Positions 19,592-28,724 of a stretch of DNA of 64,000 nt are shown in pieces. Position 1 is the stretch's first letter; the number at the start of each line of letters is the position of its first letter. A model generated the notes under the pieces. That model saw nothing but the letters and a program-made list of their open reading frames with translations, did not search any database and was not told the DNA's origin. The position numbers and the translations under genes are program-made. Source of the DNA: Lachnospiraceae bacterium (GTDB taxonomy: Bacteria > Bacillota > Clostridia > Lachnospirales > Lachnospiraceae). Location: contig JAQYDI010000126.1 of the NCBI GenBank assembly GCA_028724245.1, positions 1 to 64,000 on the forward strand, given 5' to 3'.

Positions 19592-20869
19592 TTAAACTTC
19601 CTTAGCTTCGCTTACCAGTAACTGGCTTGCTTTCTTATAGGAAATATCTTCTTTCAGATATTCCATGTTAACCATGGACTTAACCTGATCTTCTTCCATC
19701 TGGTACTGTTCTGCCATGGACTTGATTTCAGCATTGATTTCATCTTCGGAGATTTCAAAAGCTTCAGCCTTCGCAACTGCCTCCAGAACCAGTCTTGTCT
19801 GGATTCTCTTTAATGCATTGGGCTTCATCTGTTCTCTCATACCGTCCTGAGTCTGACCGAAGTACTCAAGGTACTGATCCAGTTTCAGACCCTGACGTTC
19901 CAGATTGCTTGCAAATTCTCTGATCATGTTGTTGGCTTCTGTGTTCACCATTGCTTCAGGAATATCCATCTGTGCATTCTCAACTGCTTTCTGAATAGCA
20001 GCTTCTTCCTTAGCCTGTTCAGCAGCAACTTCTTTTCTTTCCTTTTCAGCCTTTTCAACATGTGCTTTATATTCAGCCAGAGTTTCGAATTCGGAAACTT
20101 CTGCTGCGAATTCATCATCCAGTTCAGGCAGCTGTTTTTCTTCAATCTTCTTAACTGTTACTTTAAATACAGCAGCTTTGCCTTTTAATTCTTCTGCCTG
20201 ATACTCTTCGGGGAAGGTTACATTCACATCAAATTCTGTTCCGATCTCATGACCGATGATCTGATCTTCAAATCCGGGAATGAAAGTATTGGAACCGATG
20301 GTTAAAGGATAGTCTTCACCCTTGCCGCCTTCAAAAGCCACACCGTCAACAAAACCTTCGAAATCGATGGTAGCGATATCTCCGGACTGTACTGCACGGC
20401 CTTCCACATTCACGTTAACAGCGTTCTTTTCCTGTTCTTTCTTAATGATAGCCAGAACATCTTCTTCTGTTACAGTCAGATCTGCCTTGGGAACTTCCAC
20501 ACCCTTGTATTCGCCCAGAACAACTTCGGGCTTAACTGCTACTTCTGCTGTGAATACCAGGTCCTTTTCAGGATCGGTTTCAACAAACTTGATATCAGGT
20601 TCGGAAACAACATCCAGACCGCTTTCTTCAACTGCTTTTTCGTATGCTTCAGGCATTACGGAATTAACTGCATCTTCGTAGAACAGACCCTTGCCGTACA
20701 TTCTTTCCAGTACAGAACGGGACACTTTTCCTTTTCTGAAACCGGGCACGCTGTATCTGCTTCTGTTTTTCTGATATACAGCCTGCATAGCTTTTTCGAT
20801 TTCATCAGCTGATACAGTGATTGTCAGCTTTGCCATGTTCTTTTCTAAAGTTTCAACTGTTACACTCAT
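19592..20869 (-). CDS. tig: Trigger factor
   Basis: Trigger factor is the ribosome-bound chaperone and peptidyl-prolyl isomerase that first meets nascent chains. The 425-residue protein has the ribosome-binding signature PGFRKGKVSR, an FKBP-like PPIase domain (GDIATIDFEGFVDG) and the helical C-terminal chaperone arms. I place the start at ATG 20869 behind AAGGAGG (MSVTVETLEKN), not at the tracked 20980. It opens the proteostasis cluster and has its own promoter. Confidence 0.96.
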   Translation of the reverse strand: MSVTVETLEKNMAKLTITVSADEIEKAMQAVYQKNRSRYSVPGFRKGKVSRSVLERMYGKGLFYEDAVNSVMPEAYEKAVEESGLDVVSEPDIKFVETDPEKDLVFTAEVAVKPEVVLGEYKGVEVPKADLTVTEEDVLAIIKKEQEKNAVNVNVEGRAVQSGDIATIDFEGFVDGVAFEGGKGEDYPLTIGSNTFIPGFEDQIIGHEIGTEFDVNVTFPEEYQAEELKGKAAVFKVTVKKIEEKQLPELDDEFAAEVSEFETLAEYKAHVEKAEKERKEVAAEQAKEEAAIQKAVENAQMDIPEAMVNTEANNMIREFASNLERQGLKLDQYLEYFGQTQDGMREQMKPNALKRIQTRLVLEAVAKAEAFEISEDEINAEIKSMAEQYQMEEDQVKSMVNMEYLKEDISYKKASQLLVSEAKEV

Positions 20870-20986
20870 CGTGTGTATCCTCCTTAAATTGCACTGTTTC
20901 GTCTCATTTCGTACGCTTTCGTGGAAAAAAGCAGCTCGATTACCAGAAACAGAATCATTGCATTCTAAATTATACTGCAATAAGTC

Positions 20987-21015
20987 ATTATAGCATAAAT
21001 ATAACTTCTTGCCAA
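20987..21015 (-). promoter_or_regulatory. Sigma-A promoter of tig-clpPX-lon
   Basis: On the minus strand TTGGCA is followed after 17 bp by a perfect TATAAT, about 120 bp upstream of the tig start. No CIRCE or CtsR heptad box was recognised near it. Confidence 0.75.
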
Positions 21016-21022
21016 TATTTTT

Positions 21023-22408
21023 TTATGATAACGCCAAAAAAGCATCAATACAGCTCTCGGTCTCTTCAATGCTTCCCAGATTGTCCAGAGCTTCCAGAAG
21101 CCCTCTCAGTTTTTCACGATTCAGCTCATTGATCTGACGCCTCGTTTTAAGAATCAGAGACGGACTGACGCTGAGTTCATCCACCCCAAACAATAAAAGC
21201 AGTGGAAGAAGCTTACTGTCACCGGCAGCCTCTCCGCAGATGGAAACAGTGATCCCTTCTTTTTTGCAGCACTGAATCGTATAGCGTATGCTTCTCAGAA
21301 CAGCGGGATGATAATTGGAATACAGATATGCAACCTGCTTATTGCCTCTGTCCGCTGCTATCGTATACTGCGTCAGATCGTTGGTACCGATGCTGATAAA
21401 ATCTGCTTCTCTGGCAAACATGTCAGCCATCCATGCTGCTGCCGGCGTTTCTATCATAACGCCCAGCTGAATATCTCTGTCATAAGGAATCTTCAGCGTA
21501 TCCAGTTCTTCTTTAATCAGAGAAATCACATTCTTCGCCCTGCGGAATTCGGCCAGCGAACACAACATGGGCAGAATAATCCTGAATTTGCCGTAAATAC
21601 TGGCCCGCAGGATCGCACGGCACTGGGTTTTGAAAATATCCGGCCGTTTGAGGCTGTAGCGGATTCCTCTGCATCCCAGAAAGGGATTCTCTTCCTTCTC
21701 CTGAGCCAGATACGGAATCCGGTGGTCTCCGCCTGCATCCAGTGTTCTGATTACAATAGTCTTACCTTCCATTGCTCTGGCTGCCCGCGCATAGATTTCA
21801 AACTGTTCCTCCTCTGTCGGAAGGTTCTCCCTCTGGGCAAACAGATTCTCCGTCCGAAACAGGCCCACACCCTCGCCGCCGCTCTGTACAACTCTCTCGA
21901 TATCTTCCACATCATCAACGTTGCCCATCAACGCCAGCTTGTAACCGTCCAGCGTCATGGTTTCCATCTCCGCGTAGGAATTGATTCTGCTCTGATCATT
22001 CTCCAGCTTCTGTTTGAGCTTCATGTAATGCTCGATCGTGCTGTTTCTGGGATTCACCACCAGATCGCCCTTGATTCCATCAAGAAGCACCGTATCCCCG
22101 TTTTCAATAAATTCCATACATCCCGGTACTCCGATCACTGCCGTAAGTTCCAGTTTTCGTGCCAGAATAGCCAGATGTGAATTAAATCCGCCCTTTTCTG
22201 TGACGAATCCGACAACCGGATAATTTTCCAGTTTTATAACATCCTTCACTGTAAGCTCCGGTGTTATCAGGATACTTTTTTCATCTGTGTTCTCCAGATA
22301 CGTTTCCATGTCTGAAAGCTGCTCACTCTCAAGCCGGATTACTGTGCCCATGACAATCCGGCCGGCTACGCCCATACCGCTCAGCATCTGTATTTCCTCC
22401 CTGTTCAC
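21023..22408 (-). CDS. PTS enzyme I-like PEP-utilising protein lacking the HPr-binding domain
   Basis: The protein resembles phosphoenolpyruvate-protein phosphotransferase (PTS enzyme I) but has 461 residues where enzyme I usually has about 570. The phosphohistidine domain is present with the active histidine at about residue 78 (GGFNSHLAILAR), and the PEP-binding barrel is complete (GLFRTENLF, GCRGIRYSLKRPD, FISIGTNDLTQY, SICGEAA). The helical HPr-docking subdomain that normally follows the first 20 residues is absent: the chain goes directly from GVAGRIVMG to the phosphohistidine domain. It may therefore not phosphorylate HPr. It follows cdaR on the same strand. Confidence 0.8.
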   Translation of the reverse strand: MNREEIQMLSGMGVAGRIVMGTVIRLESEQLSDMETYLENTDEKSILITPELTVKDVIKLENYPVVGFVTEKGGFNSHLAILARKLELTAVIGVPGCMEFIENGDTVLLDGIKGDLVVNPRNSTIEHYMKLKQKLENDQSRINSYAEMETMTLDGYKLALMGNVDDVEDIERVVQSGGEGVGLFRTENLFAQRENLPTEEEQFEIYARAARAMEGKTIVIRTLDAGGDHRIPYLAQEKEENPFLGCRGIRYSLKRPDIFKTQCRAILRASIYGKFRIILPMLCSLAEFRRAKNVISLIKEELDTLKIPYDRDIQLGVMIETPAAAWMADMFAREADFISIGTNDLTQYTIAADRGNKQVAYLYSNYHPAVLRSIRYTIQCCKKEGITVSICGEAAGDSKLLPLLLLFGVDELSVSPSLILKTRRQINELNREKLRGLLEALDNLGSIEETESCIDAFLALS

Positions 22409-22520
22409 TTCTCTTTATGTTCTCTTCTCTGCTGTTTCTCTGTATATTATTGTGTATCTTTATTTCTTTCCGTATCTGTCTCCTCATATGTCGGGTTCAC
22501 TGTCCCGTTCCCGTCTGCAT

Positions 22521-23774
22521 TCAGGAATCGGATATAACAACGGTGGTTTTCTCCAGAGAAATAATCTCATAATCAGCTTCCATATCCTGTATGGAGCAGT
22601 CTGCCGTTACCTCATAAGTGCCAGCTTTCAGACCGCTCAGATTCAGAGTCAGCTGAATCTGATCCGTCTCCAGCTTCTCAAGATCCTTCTGAAGTGCCTG
22701 AACCACTACAGATACCTGTTTTGTATGAACAGCTGCCTTCAAAGATGCGGAAAGATATCTGATCTGTATATCAGAAGATGATATACTGAATGTCTTCTTT
22801 TCCAGCTTTTCAATGGTTACGGAAATCTTCAGATCATTGTCTTCCTGATCATATACGGTTACCCCTTCAGGCAGATAGTCGCTCAGACTGACCGTTTTTT
22901 CAAAAGATTCCATCTTATCATCCAGATCAATCACCTCTGCAGGTATGGAAACCGCCTCCAGAACATCCACTGTACTCTCCGGTCCGATCACTGTAATATA
23001 CTCTTTATCCGCATCAATTGCGGTACAGCGATATCCTTCGCTGCATGTCCCCGTTCCCGAAGGCAGTGAAATTTTGATTTTTCTGGTAATTCCTATGGGA
23101 ATTTTTACTCCTGTTTCATCTTTTTCAGGCAGAATCTGCTGTTCCTCACAGTTGATCTCCCTGTCGTTTTCTCCATAAAAGGATAATTTTACTTTACCTT
23201 CATAGTCCGCCGACCGGCCGCTGATATCAACTGCTGCACGGGCGGATTCCACCAGATCACAGGCGGATTCCGGTACGCGGACTGTTACCGTCTCATCCTC
23301 CGGTATACAGGCTCCCGCAACACAGTTATCCTCCGGATCCCCTTCTGTCTGAATTTCCACCGGAACTTCTTTTTCAATCAATTTTTCCGTCCGAACAGTA
23401 ATACTTTCAGCTGATAATTTATAGTTATTTCCGATAATGGACTGATTGCCAACAATTCTTACCTTAACCGGAATCACTGTCGTCTTCTCCGTTACCTCCG
23501 ACAGATCCGCTGTAATCCGGATATCATCCGGCTTAACCAGCCATCCTCTTTCCTGAATCACATTGACATGAACTCCGATGGATGCATTCTCATACACATA
23601 ATAGGCCAGCCCTCTATCATGCAGGTCATCTTTATTCAGAAGTTCAACCTCGATGCTGCCCAGAGATATGTTCACCCGCGGATCATCATTCGTAATTACC
23701 ATATACCATATAAGACAGGACACGATAAAAGCAACAACCAATAATACCCATTTGCCTGTCATTTTTTTGGACAT
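22521..23774 (-). CDS. cdaR: CdaA regulator, YbbR-domain protein
   Basis: CdaR is a membrane-anchored extracellular protein that modulates the diadenylate cyclase CdaA. The 417-residue protein has one N-terminal membrane helix (WVLLVVAFIVSCLIWYMVI) followed by several YbbR repeats outside the cell. ATG 23774 follows GGGAGGCTTGG and is preferred over 23858, which overlaps cdaA further. The cdaA-cdaR pairing is conserved, but glmM, the usual third gene, is not here; an enzyme I-like gene follows. Confidence 0.92.
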   Translation of the reverse strand: MSKKMTGKWVLLVVAFIVSCLIWYMVITNDDPRVNISLGSIEVELLNKDDLHDRGLAYYVYENASIGVHVNVIQERGWLVKPDDIRITADLSEVTEKTTVIPVKVRIVGNQSIIGNNYKLSAESITVRTEKLIEKEVPVEIQTEGDPEDNCVAGACIPEDETVTVRVPESACDLVESARAAVDISGRSADYEGKVKLSFYGENDREINCEEQQILPEKDETGVKIPIGITRKIKISLPSGTGTCSEGYRCTAIDADKEYITVIGPESTVDVLEAVSIPAEVIDLDDKMESFEKTVSLSDYLPEGVTVYDQEDNDLKISVTIEKLEKKTFSISSSDIQIRYLSASLKAAVHTKQVSVVVQALQKDLEKLETDQIQLTLNLSGLKAGTYEVTADCSIQDMEADYEIISLEKTTVVISDS

Positions 23775-23788
23775 TCCAAGCCTCCCTA

Positions 23789-24685
23789 CTACTGTTGTCT
23801 CTGTCTGTTTCTTTTCCAGACACTTTTGGCAGAAGTCTGCGGTTTTTCCTCTGTACACAGGGTAAGCAGTTCCTTCTCCAGACTCTTTCGATCCAGATTG
23901 GTCTTGATTTTCCCGTCCCGCGCCACAGAAACCCGCCCTGTCTGTTCGGAAACAATCACCGTCACACTGTCTGTAATCTCACTTATTCCTGCAGCCGCAT
24001 GATGTCTCGTCCCCAGCCTTGAACTGATTCCTTCCATTTCATTCAGAGGAAGAAAACACTTGGCTGAAGCAATACGGTTTCCGATAATCACAACCGCACC
24101 GTCATGAAGGGGCGTATCCTTTTCGAAAATGTTGATCAGCAGCTCGCTTCCCACAATTGCATCAATATCTGTCCCCCAGCGCTGCACATAATGAACGATA
24201 GGCATGGTATTCTGTATGACAATCAAAGCCCCCGTTTTAACGGAAGCCATGGAAAATACCGCATTCAGGATTTCCATAACCGTCTGCTTGGTAAAACGGT
24301 TTTCTTCTTCATGATTCCCTATATCGATAGGCAGCAGCCGGGCAAAAAAACCGCTTCCGTTCCCCCCTCCCATGTTGCTGCCCAGACGTTCCAGCGCCTG
24401 ACGAAATTCAGGCTGGAATACGATCACAAAAACCATAATCACCACGCTCAGACAGTTATTGACCAGCCATACGATCACTGTCATATTCAGGACAGCTGCA
24501 GCTACATAAAACAACAGTAATATGAGAATCCCTTTCAGAAGATTCCATGCTTTTGTATTTCTCAGCCACAGAATCACATTGTACAAAACAATCGTAATCA
24601 GAAAAATCTGCAGTATATCAATGAACCGGATATACGGAATCATTATATTAAAGCGATTATAAATAAACTCAGCTATCAGCCGCAT
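23789..24685 (-). CDS. cdaA: Diadenylate cyclase CdaA
   Basis: CdaA makes cyclic di-AMP from two ATP, controlling potassium and osmolyte balance. The 298-residue protein has three N-terminal membrane helices and a DAC domain with the DGA motif (PLHDGAVVI) and the RHR-type motif (LGTRHHAAAG). It lies 14 nt upstream of cdaR and downstream of two small unknown membrane protein genes. Confidence 0.96.
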   Translation of the reverse strand: MRLIAEFIYNRFNIMIPYIRFIDILQIFLITIVLYNVILWLRNTKAWNLLKGILILLLFYVAAAVLNMTVIVWLVNNCLSVVIMVFVIVFQPEFRQALERLGSNMGGGNGSGFFARLLPIDIGNHEEENRFTKQTVMEILNAVFSMASVKTGALIVIQNTMPIVHYVQRWGTDIDAIVGSELLINIFEKDTPLHDGAVVIIGNRIASAKCFLPLNEMEGISSRLGTRHHAAAGISEITDSVTVIVSEQTGRVSVARDGKIKTNLDRKSLEKELLTLCTEEKPQTSAKSVWKRNRQRQQ

Positions 24686-24716
24686 GCTCCCACACTTTCT
24701 TTACCGGGAAACATTA

Positions 24717-25703
24717 TTAAGACATCTGTTCCCCGCCGTCTTTTCCTGTATCATCTTCCAGAATATTGATTTTATCATACTCTTTTTCAGCAATTCTCAC
24801 TTTCGGAACCGCTTTTACAGAATAATAGTATTCATCATCTTCAAACTGGGCAAAATCCGTGCGTTTATAATCAACTGCAAAAACCATGAACTGCAGAACA
24901 AATGCAATCAGACCGGACACAATGGAGCTGATGATTACAAATGCCGCTGTCATGGCCGATGGATCTGATTCCGATACAGATGATACTCCAAAAATCACCA
25001 GTACCAGATTGGTCACCATACCTGCCGCCACAGCGATTGCCCATGCGTAATCGATGGACAGTCTGCGAATCACATAAACCAGTACAAGCGTAATAATAAA
25101 TGCAGCTGCAACGATCAGAAAAACACGATTGTTCTTCAGACCGTCAATCAGCTGGATAAAACGTGCCGACATTCCCGCTGCTTCCGTTGCATCAGCCAGT
25201 ACGCCCGCTGTACTGCTGACATAATTCATCAGATAATACAACATAATGCCGAACAGCATGGGAACCAGCGATGAAACCGGAGCCAGAAGTCCCAGAACCA
25301 GAGGCAGCAGAAACGGAATTTTCAGAAAAAACAGCATAGGTACAAAAAAGACCACTGACTGGCATCCTGGTGAAAAAATCAGATTGATCAGAACCATGCT
25401 GATCATAGGAACCAGAGCCACCAATGCGACAATAAATGATACTTCCATAAAATGAAGCAGCAGAAGCACACACATGATTCCTGTAATCATCCCCCAGGGA
25501 AGTACACAGCAGACAACGGCAATCGCAATGGTAACCGGCAGCGAAACCAGTATGGTCATATACCCGGCCATCTGATTGATCGTCGTAAGCATCAGAAATG
25601 CTGTCACGAATTTCAGAAGCATTCCGATCCCCCACGAATGTCTGGCATATATCTGCCTCATTTTTTCTCTGAATTCATAAATTGATGTAATTGGAGATTC
25701 CAC
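24717..25703 (-). CDS. Unknown multi-spanning membrane protein
   Basis: I do not recognise a family. The protein has about 328 residues with eight or nine hydrophobic segments and a charged, acidic C-terminal tail (about 60 residues, FAQFEDDEYYYSVK onward) likely in the cytosol. The track opens at a GTG (25790) overlapping the upstream stop; a GTG at 25703 behind AGGCAGGA gives a more plausible N terminus (ESPITSIYEFREK). It sits between another membrane protein and cdaA, so it may be co-expressed with c-di-AMP synthesis. Confidence 0.6.
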   Translation of the reverse strand: MESPITSIYEFREKMRQIYARHSWGIGMLLKFVTAFLMLTTINQMAGYMTILVSLPVTIAIAVVCCVLPWGMITGIMCVLLLLHFMEVSFIVALVALVPMISMVLINLIFSPGCQSVVFFVPMLFFLKIPFLLPLVLGLLAPVSSLVPMLFGIMLYYLMNYVSSTAGVLADATEAAGMSARFIQLIDGLKNNRVFLIVAAAFIITLVLVYVIRRLSIDYAWAIAVAAGMVTNLVLVIFGVSSVSESDPSAMTAAFVIISSIVSGLIAFVLQFMVFAVDYKRTDFAQFEDDEYYYSVKAVPKVRIAEKEYDKINILEDDTGKDGGEQMS

Positions 25704-25789
25704 AGTAAATCCTGCCTTTCTTACTTTCTTTGTAACAATACAGCCGGCTGTTTTAAAGAAAACGCCGGGCTGCGCTGGTGTGACCCACA

Positions 25790-26197
25790 CTAATCAGCTG
25801 ACTGCTTTGTTTCTTCATTATTGTAATAAGCATTCAGCTGTTTCAAATTCATAATATAATCTTTTATCTTTCTTCTGTACCTCCGGTACTGAAACCAGTA
25901 CACAATATATGATACGATCATGGAAGGAATCAACAACAGAAAAAAACTCAGAATGATCCATCTGCCCGCATGAATCAGAGCAGTCAGATCAATGGCTGTC
26001 AGCAATTCTTCCCAGTTATACAGAAAGATCACTGCAAGCACCAGCAGAAACAGAACCATATAAGCCAGTAAAGACCGGATCAGATGAAGTCCCAGATAAT
26101 CCTTCTGAAAATAACGGTTTGCCTTCAGAGCATCCTTTTCATGATTCTCAAAGACCTGAATCTTTGTCATCAGTCTCACCTTATCGTTGTTTATCAC
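25790..26197 (-). CDS. Unknown small membrane protein with two helices
   Basis: I do not recognise this 135-residue protein. It has a basic, charged N terminus (residues 1-40), two membrane helices (about 42-62 and 80-102) and a basic C-terminal tail (YRRYRRKIKDY). It begins with GTG 26197 behind GGGGGG. It precedes the larger membrane protein and cdaA on the same strand; a functional link is only suggested by the neighbourhood. Confidence 0.6.
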   Translation of the reverse strand: MINNDKVRLMTKIQVFENHEKDALKANRYFQKDYLGLHLIRSLLAYMVLFLLVLAVIFLYNWEELLTAIDLTALIHAGRWIILSFFLLLIPSMIVSYIVYWFQYRRYRRKIKDYIMNLKQLNAYYNNEETKQSAD

Positions 26198-26257
26198 ATT
26201 CCATCCCCCCTTCTTTTACTATTCAATAATCCATTTTGTATTATAACATGAATATAT

Positions 26258-26304
26258 AAAAAAAACGATAACTTATTTAAATTTAATAAGTCATCGCTTT
26301 TTTT
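26258..26304. terminator. Bidirectional hairpin with A/T tails in a divergent promoter region
   Basis: A stem CGATAACTTATT / AATAAGTCATCG is flanked by an A run on the left and a T run on the right, so it could terminate in either direction. It lies between two divergent genes rather than after a gene, so it may block read-through or attenuate one of them. Confidence 0.6.
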
Positions 26305-26475
26305 TAATAATTTTTACAGATTCATTAACAGGAAAATTATATTTTCTTAAGAATATAGTCGAGAATTCGTCAGTTGGAACTGTCATGGTAAAATATGAAA
26401 GAATTGCCATTCCGGACAGAATGTAGTATGATAATACCCGTTACAACTATAATGTGAACAGGAAAGGAATTTAAT

Positions 26476-27462
26476 ATGACAATCAGAATTGGTATTTTAG
26501 GATACGGAAATCTGGGCAAGGGCGTGGAATGTGCAATCAAACACAATCCCGACACTGAACTGACCGCTATTTTTACCAGAAGAGATCCCGGATCTCTTAA
26601 GATTCTGACCGAAGGTGCCAGAGTTTGCTCCGTAAATGATGCTCCTGCCATGAGGGACGAAATCGATGTAATGATTCTCTGCGGAGGAAGTGCTACCGAT
26701 CTTCCCGTACAGACCCCCGAAATGGCAAAATATTTCAATGTAATCGACAGTTTCGATACCCACGCAAAAATCCCCGAACATTTTGCTGCCGTTGATCAGG
26801 CTGCAAAAGAACACGGACACGTCGGCATCATCTCCGTCGGCTGGGATCCGGGCATGTTCTCCCTGAATCGTCTTTACGCGAATGCCATCCTTCCCGGAGG
26901 CAGCGACTACACCTTCTGGGGCAAGGGCGTAAGCCAGGGCCATTCCGACGCCATCCGCCGGATTCCCGGTGTTAAGGACTCAAGACAGTACACCATTCCC
27001 GTTGAAAGCGCATTGGAAGCGGTCAGAAGCGGCTCCAATCCCGAACTGACCACAAGGCAGAAACATACCAGAGAGTGTTTTATCGTTGCAGAAGAGGACG
27101 CTGATCTGAAAGCAATTGAAGAAGCCATCGTCACCATGCCCAATTACTTTGCAGATTACGACACCACCGTACATTTTATCAGCGAAGAAGAACTGCAGCG
27201 CGACCATGCAGGCATTCCTCACGGCGGATTTGTGATCCGTACCGGAAAAACAGGCTGGAACGATGAAAACAGCCATGTGATCGAATACAGCCTGAAGCTG
27301 GATTCCAATCCGGAATTCACCTCCTCCGTGCTGGTTGCCTATGCAAGAGCTGCATACCGTCTCAGCAAAGAAGGACAGTCCGGCTGCAAAACCGTATTTG
27401 ACATTGCTCCGGCATACCTGAGCGCCGAAGATGGAGCAGAACTGAGAAAACATCTGCTGTAA
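26476..27462 (+). CDS. ddh: Meso-diaminopimelate D-dehydrogenase
   Basis: This enzyme makes meso-diaminopimelate in one NADPH-dependent step from tetrahydrodipicolinate, for lysine and peptidoglycan. The 328-residue protein has the dinucleotide-binding loop GILGYGNLGKG, and family blocks such as SVGWDPGMFSLNR, FWGKGVSQGHSDA and HGGFVIRTG. It is a monocistronic plus-strand gene behind AAAGGAATTT. The dehydrogenase route is typical of many Clostridia. Confidence 0.95.
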   Translation: MTIRIGILGYGNLGKGVECAIKHNPDTELTAIFTRRDPGSLKILTEGARVCSVNDAPAMRDEIDVMILCGGSATDLPVQTPEMAKYFNVIDSFDTHAKIPEHFAAVDQAAKEHGHVGIISVGWDPGMFSLNRLYANAILPGGSDYTFWGKGVSQGHSDAIRRIPGVKDSRQYTIPVESALEAVRSGSNPELTTRQKHTRECFIVAEEDADLKAIEEAIVTMPNYFADYDTTVHFISEEELQRDHAGIPHGGFVIRTGKTGWNDENSHVIEYSLKLDSNPEFTSSVLVAYARAAYRLSKEGQSGCKTVFDIAPAYLSAEDGAELRKHLL

Positions 27463-27634
27463 GACAGTATATTTCAGCCAAAACAGCCATTTTTATGGAA
27501 GAAACATGCAGCGGCAGAAAACAGCAGAAATAGTATGCGCCGTCAGACGCACCATGAAATACAGGGCAGCATCCGCCTTTACCACGGGTAGTGCCCTGTC
27601 TGCTTTTAATCTTTCTCGCCATATATTTTCCCCT

Positions 27635-28195
27635 TTATTTTTTCAGCAGGTTCCTGTACTGCCGGAACTGCCAGCCGTACCATATAAAAAGAAACAGGTA
27701 CAAGACAAACAGCACCACAAAAGCACCTGTAAGAACCATGCTGACAATCCCTTCATTATGACTCTGCACAAACAGCTGCGGTATAATAATACAGAAAAAT
27801 ATGACGATCAGCGGCACCATGCGTCCTCTGAATACCCGTTTCATCATATCAATTCTGGAATCGTCATCACAGAAGATTTCTTCCGTTTCCTCTCCGCCCA
27901 TGGCTGAAACCGGCTTTCTGAAATAACTGTAGCCTACAAAATCCAGTATATACTCCCAGCCGCAGTCCTGAAACATCTGAATGTACTCTGTTTTATGAGC
28001 CGTTCCTTCCTGATTGTAATCCAGCTGATAAACCACATCCTCCGGCTCGCATCTTTCAAAATGATAAAATCCGGGCAGGGTCACCCCCGTAAATCTCCAT
28101 CCTTCACGGTGTTTCTCCTGCAGATATTTTTCTTCTTTCTTCCACTCCGGAATGGTAAAAAAACGCAGTTCCGTTTTCTTCATTCTGTCTTTCAT
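27635..28195 (-). CDS. DUF2812 membrane protein
   Basis: This 186-residue protein belongs to the DUF2812 family. The N-terminal soluble half carries the family pattern (EEKYLQEKHREGWRF, CGWEYILDFVGYSYFRKP) and the C-terminal half has two membrane helices. The start at ATG 28195 lies 1 bp beyond the padR stop codon, indicating translational coupling. PadR-DUF2812 pairs are common in Firmicutes, and the regulator probably controls both genes. The substrate or signal is unknown. Confidence 0.85.
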   Translation of the reverse strand: MKDRMKKTELRFFTIPEWKKEEKYLQEKHREGWRFTGVTLPGFYHFERCEPEDVVYQLDYNQEGTAHKTEYIQMFQDCGWEYILDFVGYSYFRKPVSAMGGEETEEIFCDDDSRIDMMKRVFRGRMVPLIVIFFCIIIPQLFVQSHNEGIVSMVLTGAFVVLFVLYLFLFIWYGWQFRQYRNLLKK

Positions 28196-28196
28196 C

Positions 28197-28565
28197 TTAT
28201 TCACTCTGCTTTTTGTCACCTTCCACATCCGTCTTCTCCTCACTTTCACCGCCGCGTGCTTCCATCATATTGCGATACAGACGTTCGATCCGTTTCATCT
28301 CCAGATCCAGCACCTGCTGCCCCAGCTCCGTAATTACATAAAGCTTTCTTTTATCCTCTTCCCTGACAAACCGGATCAGCCCGTCCTTCTCCATCTTGGA
28401 CAAACTGCCGTACATGGTCCCCGGACTGAGTCTGACTGCCCCGTCCGTCATAGCTTCTACCCTCTGCACAATGCTGTATCCATGAGCTTCCTCTCTGAGA
28501 CACAGAAGAATGTAAAAGCCGGTCTCCGTCATGGGAACATACACTTTTTTAATATGCGAATCCAA
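28197..28565 (-). CDS. PadR family transcriptional regulator
   Basis: This is a 122-residue PadR regulator. The winged-helix domain is clear (ETGFYILLCLREEAHGY, LSPGTMYGSLSKMEKDGLI, RKLYVITELGQQ), followed by a helix for dimerisation and an acidic tail. It is translationally coupled to the DUF2812 gene. A perfect 16-bp palindrome about 45 bp upstream is a candidate operator, so autorepression is likely. Confidence 0.93.
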   Translation of the reverse strand: MDSHIKKVYVPMTETGFYILLCLREEAHGYSIVQRVEAMTDGAVRLSPGTMYGSLSKMEKDGLIRFVREEDKRKLYVITELGQQVLDLEMKRIERLYRNMMEARGGESEEKTDVEGDKKQSE

Positions 28566-28608
28566 ACAAGTACCTCCGTTTCAGGAAATATCTCCCTGAT
28601 ATATTCCG

Positions 28609-28624
28609 GTACGATATATCGTAC
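28609..28624. promoter_or_regulatory. Candidate PadR operator palindrome
   Basis: GTACGATATATCGTAC is a perfect 16-bp palindrome just upstream of the padR start, in an AT-rich promoter-like stretch (ATATATATAG). PadR proteins usually bind such inverted repeats in their own promoters. Confidence 0.6.
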
Positions 28625-28689
28625 ATCGATATAAATATATATAGCACTGCGATACACATTTGTCAAGGAATATCCGGAAAAAATAATTA

Positions 28690-28718
28690 TTGACATTTCC
28701 CCGAAAAATCACTATACT
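28690..28718 (+). promoter_or_regulatory. Sigma-A promoter of thiSFGHE
   Basis: TTGACA is followed after exactly 17 bp by TATACT. Transcription would begin near 28725, leaving a roughly 160-nt leader before thiS. Confidence 0.85.
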
Positions 28719-28724
28719 GTTGCC

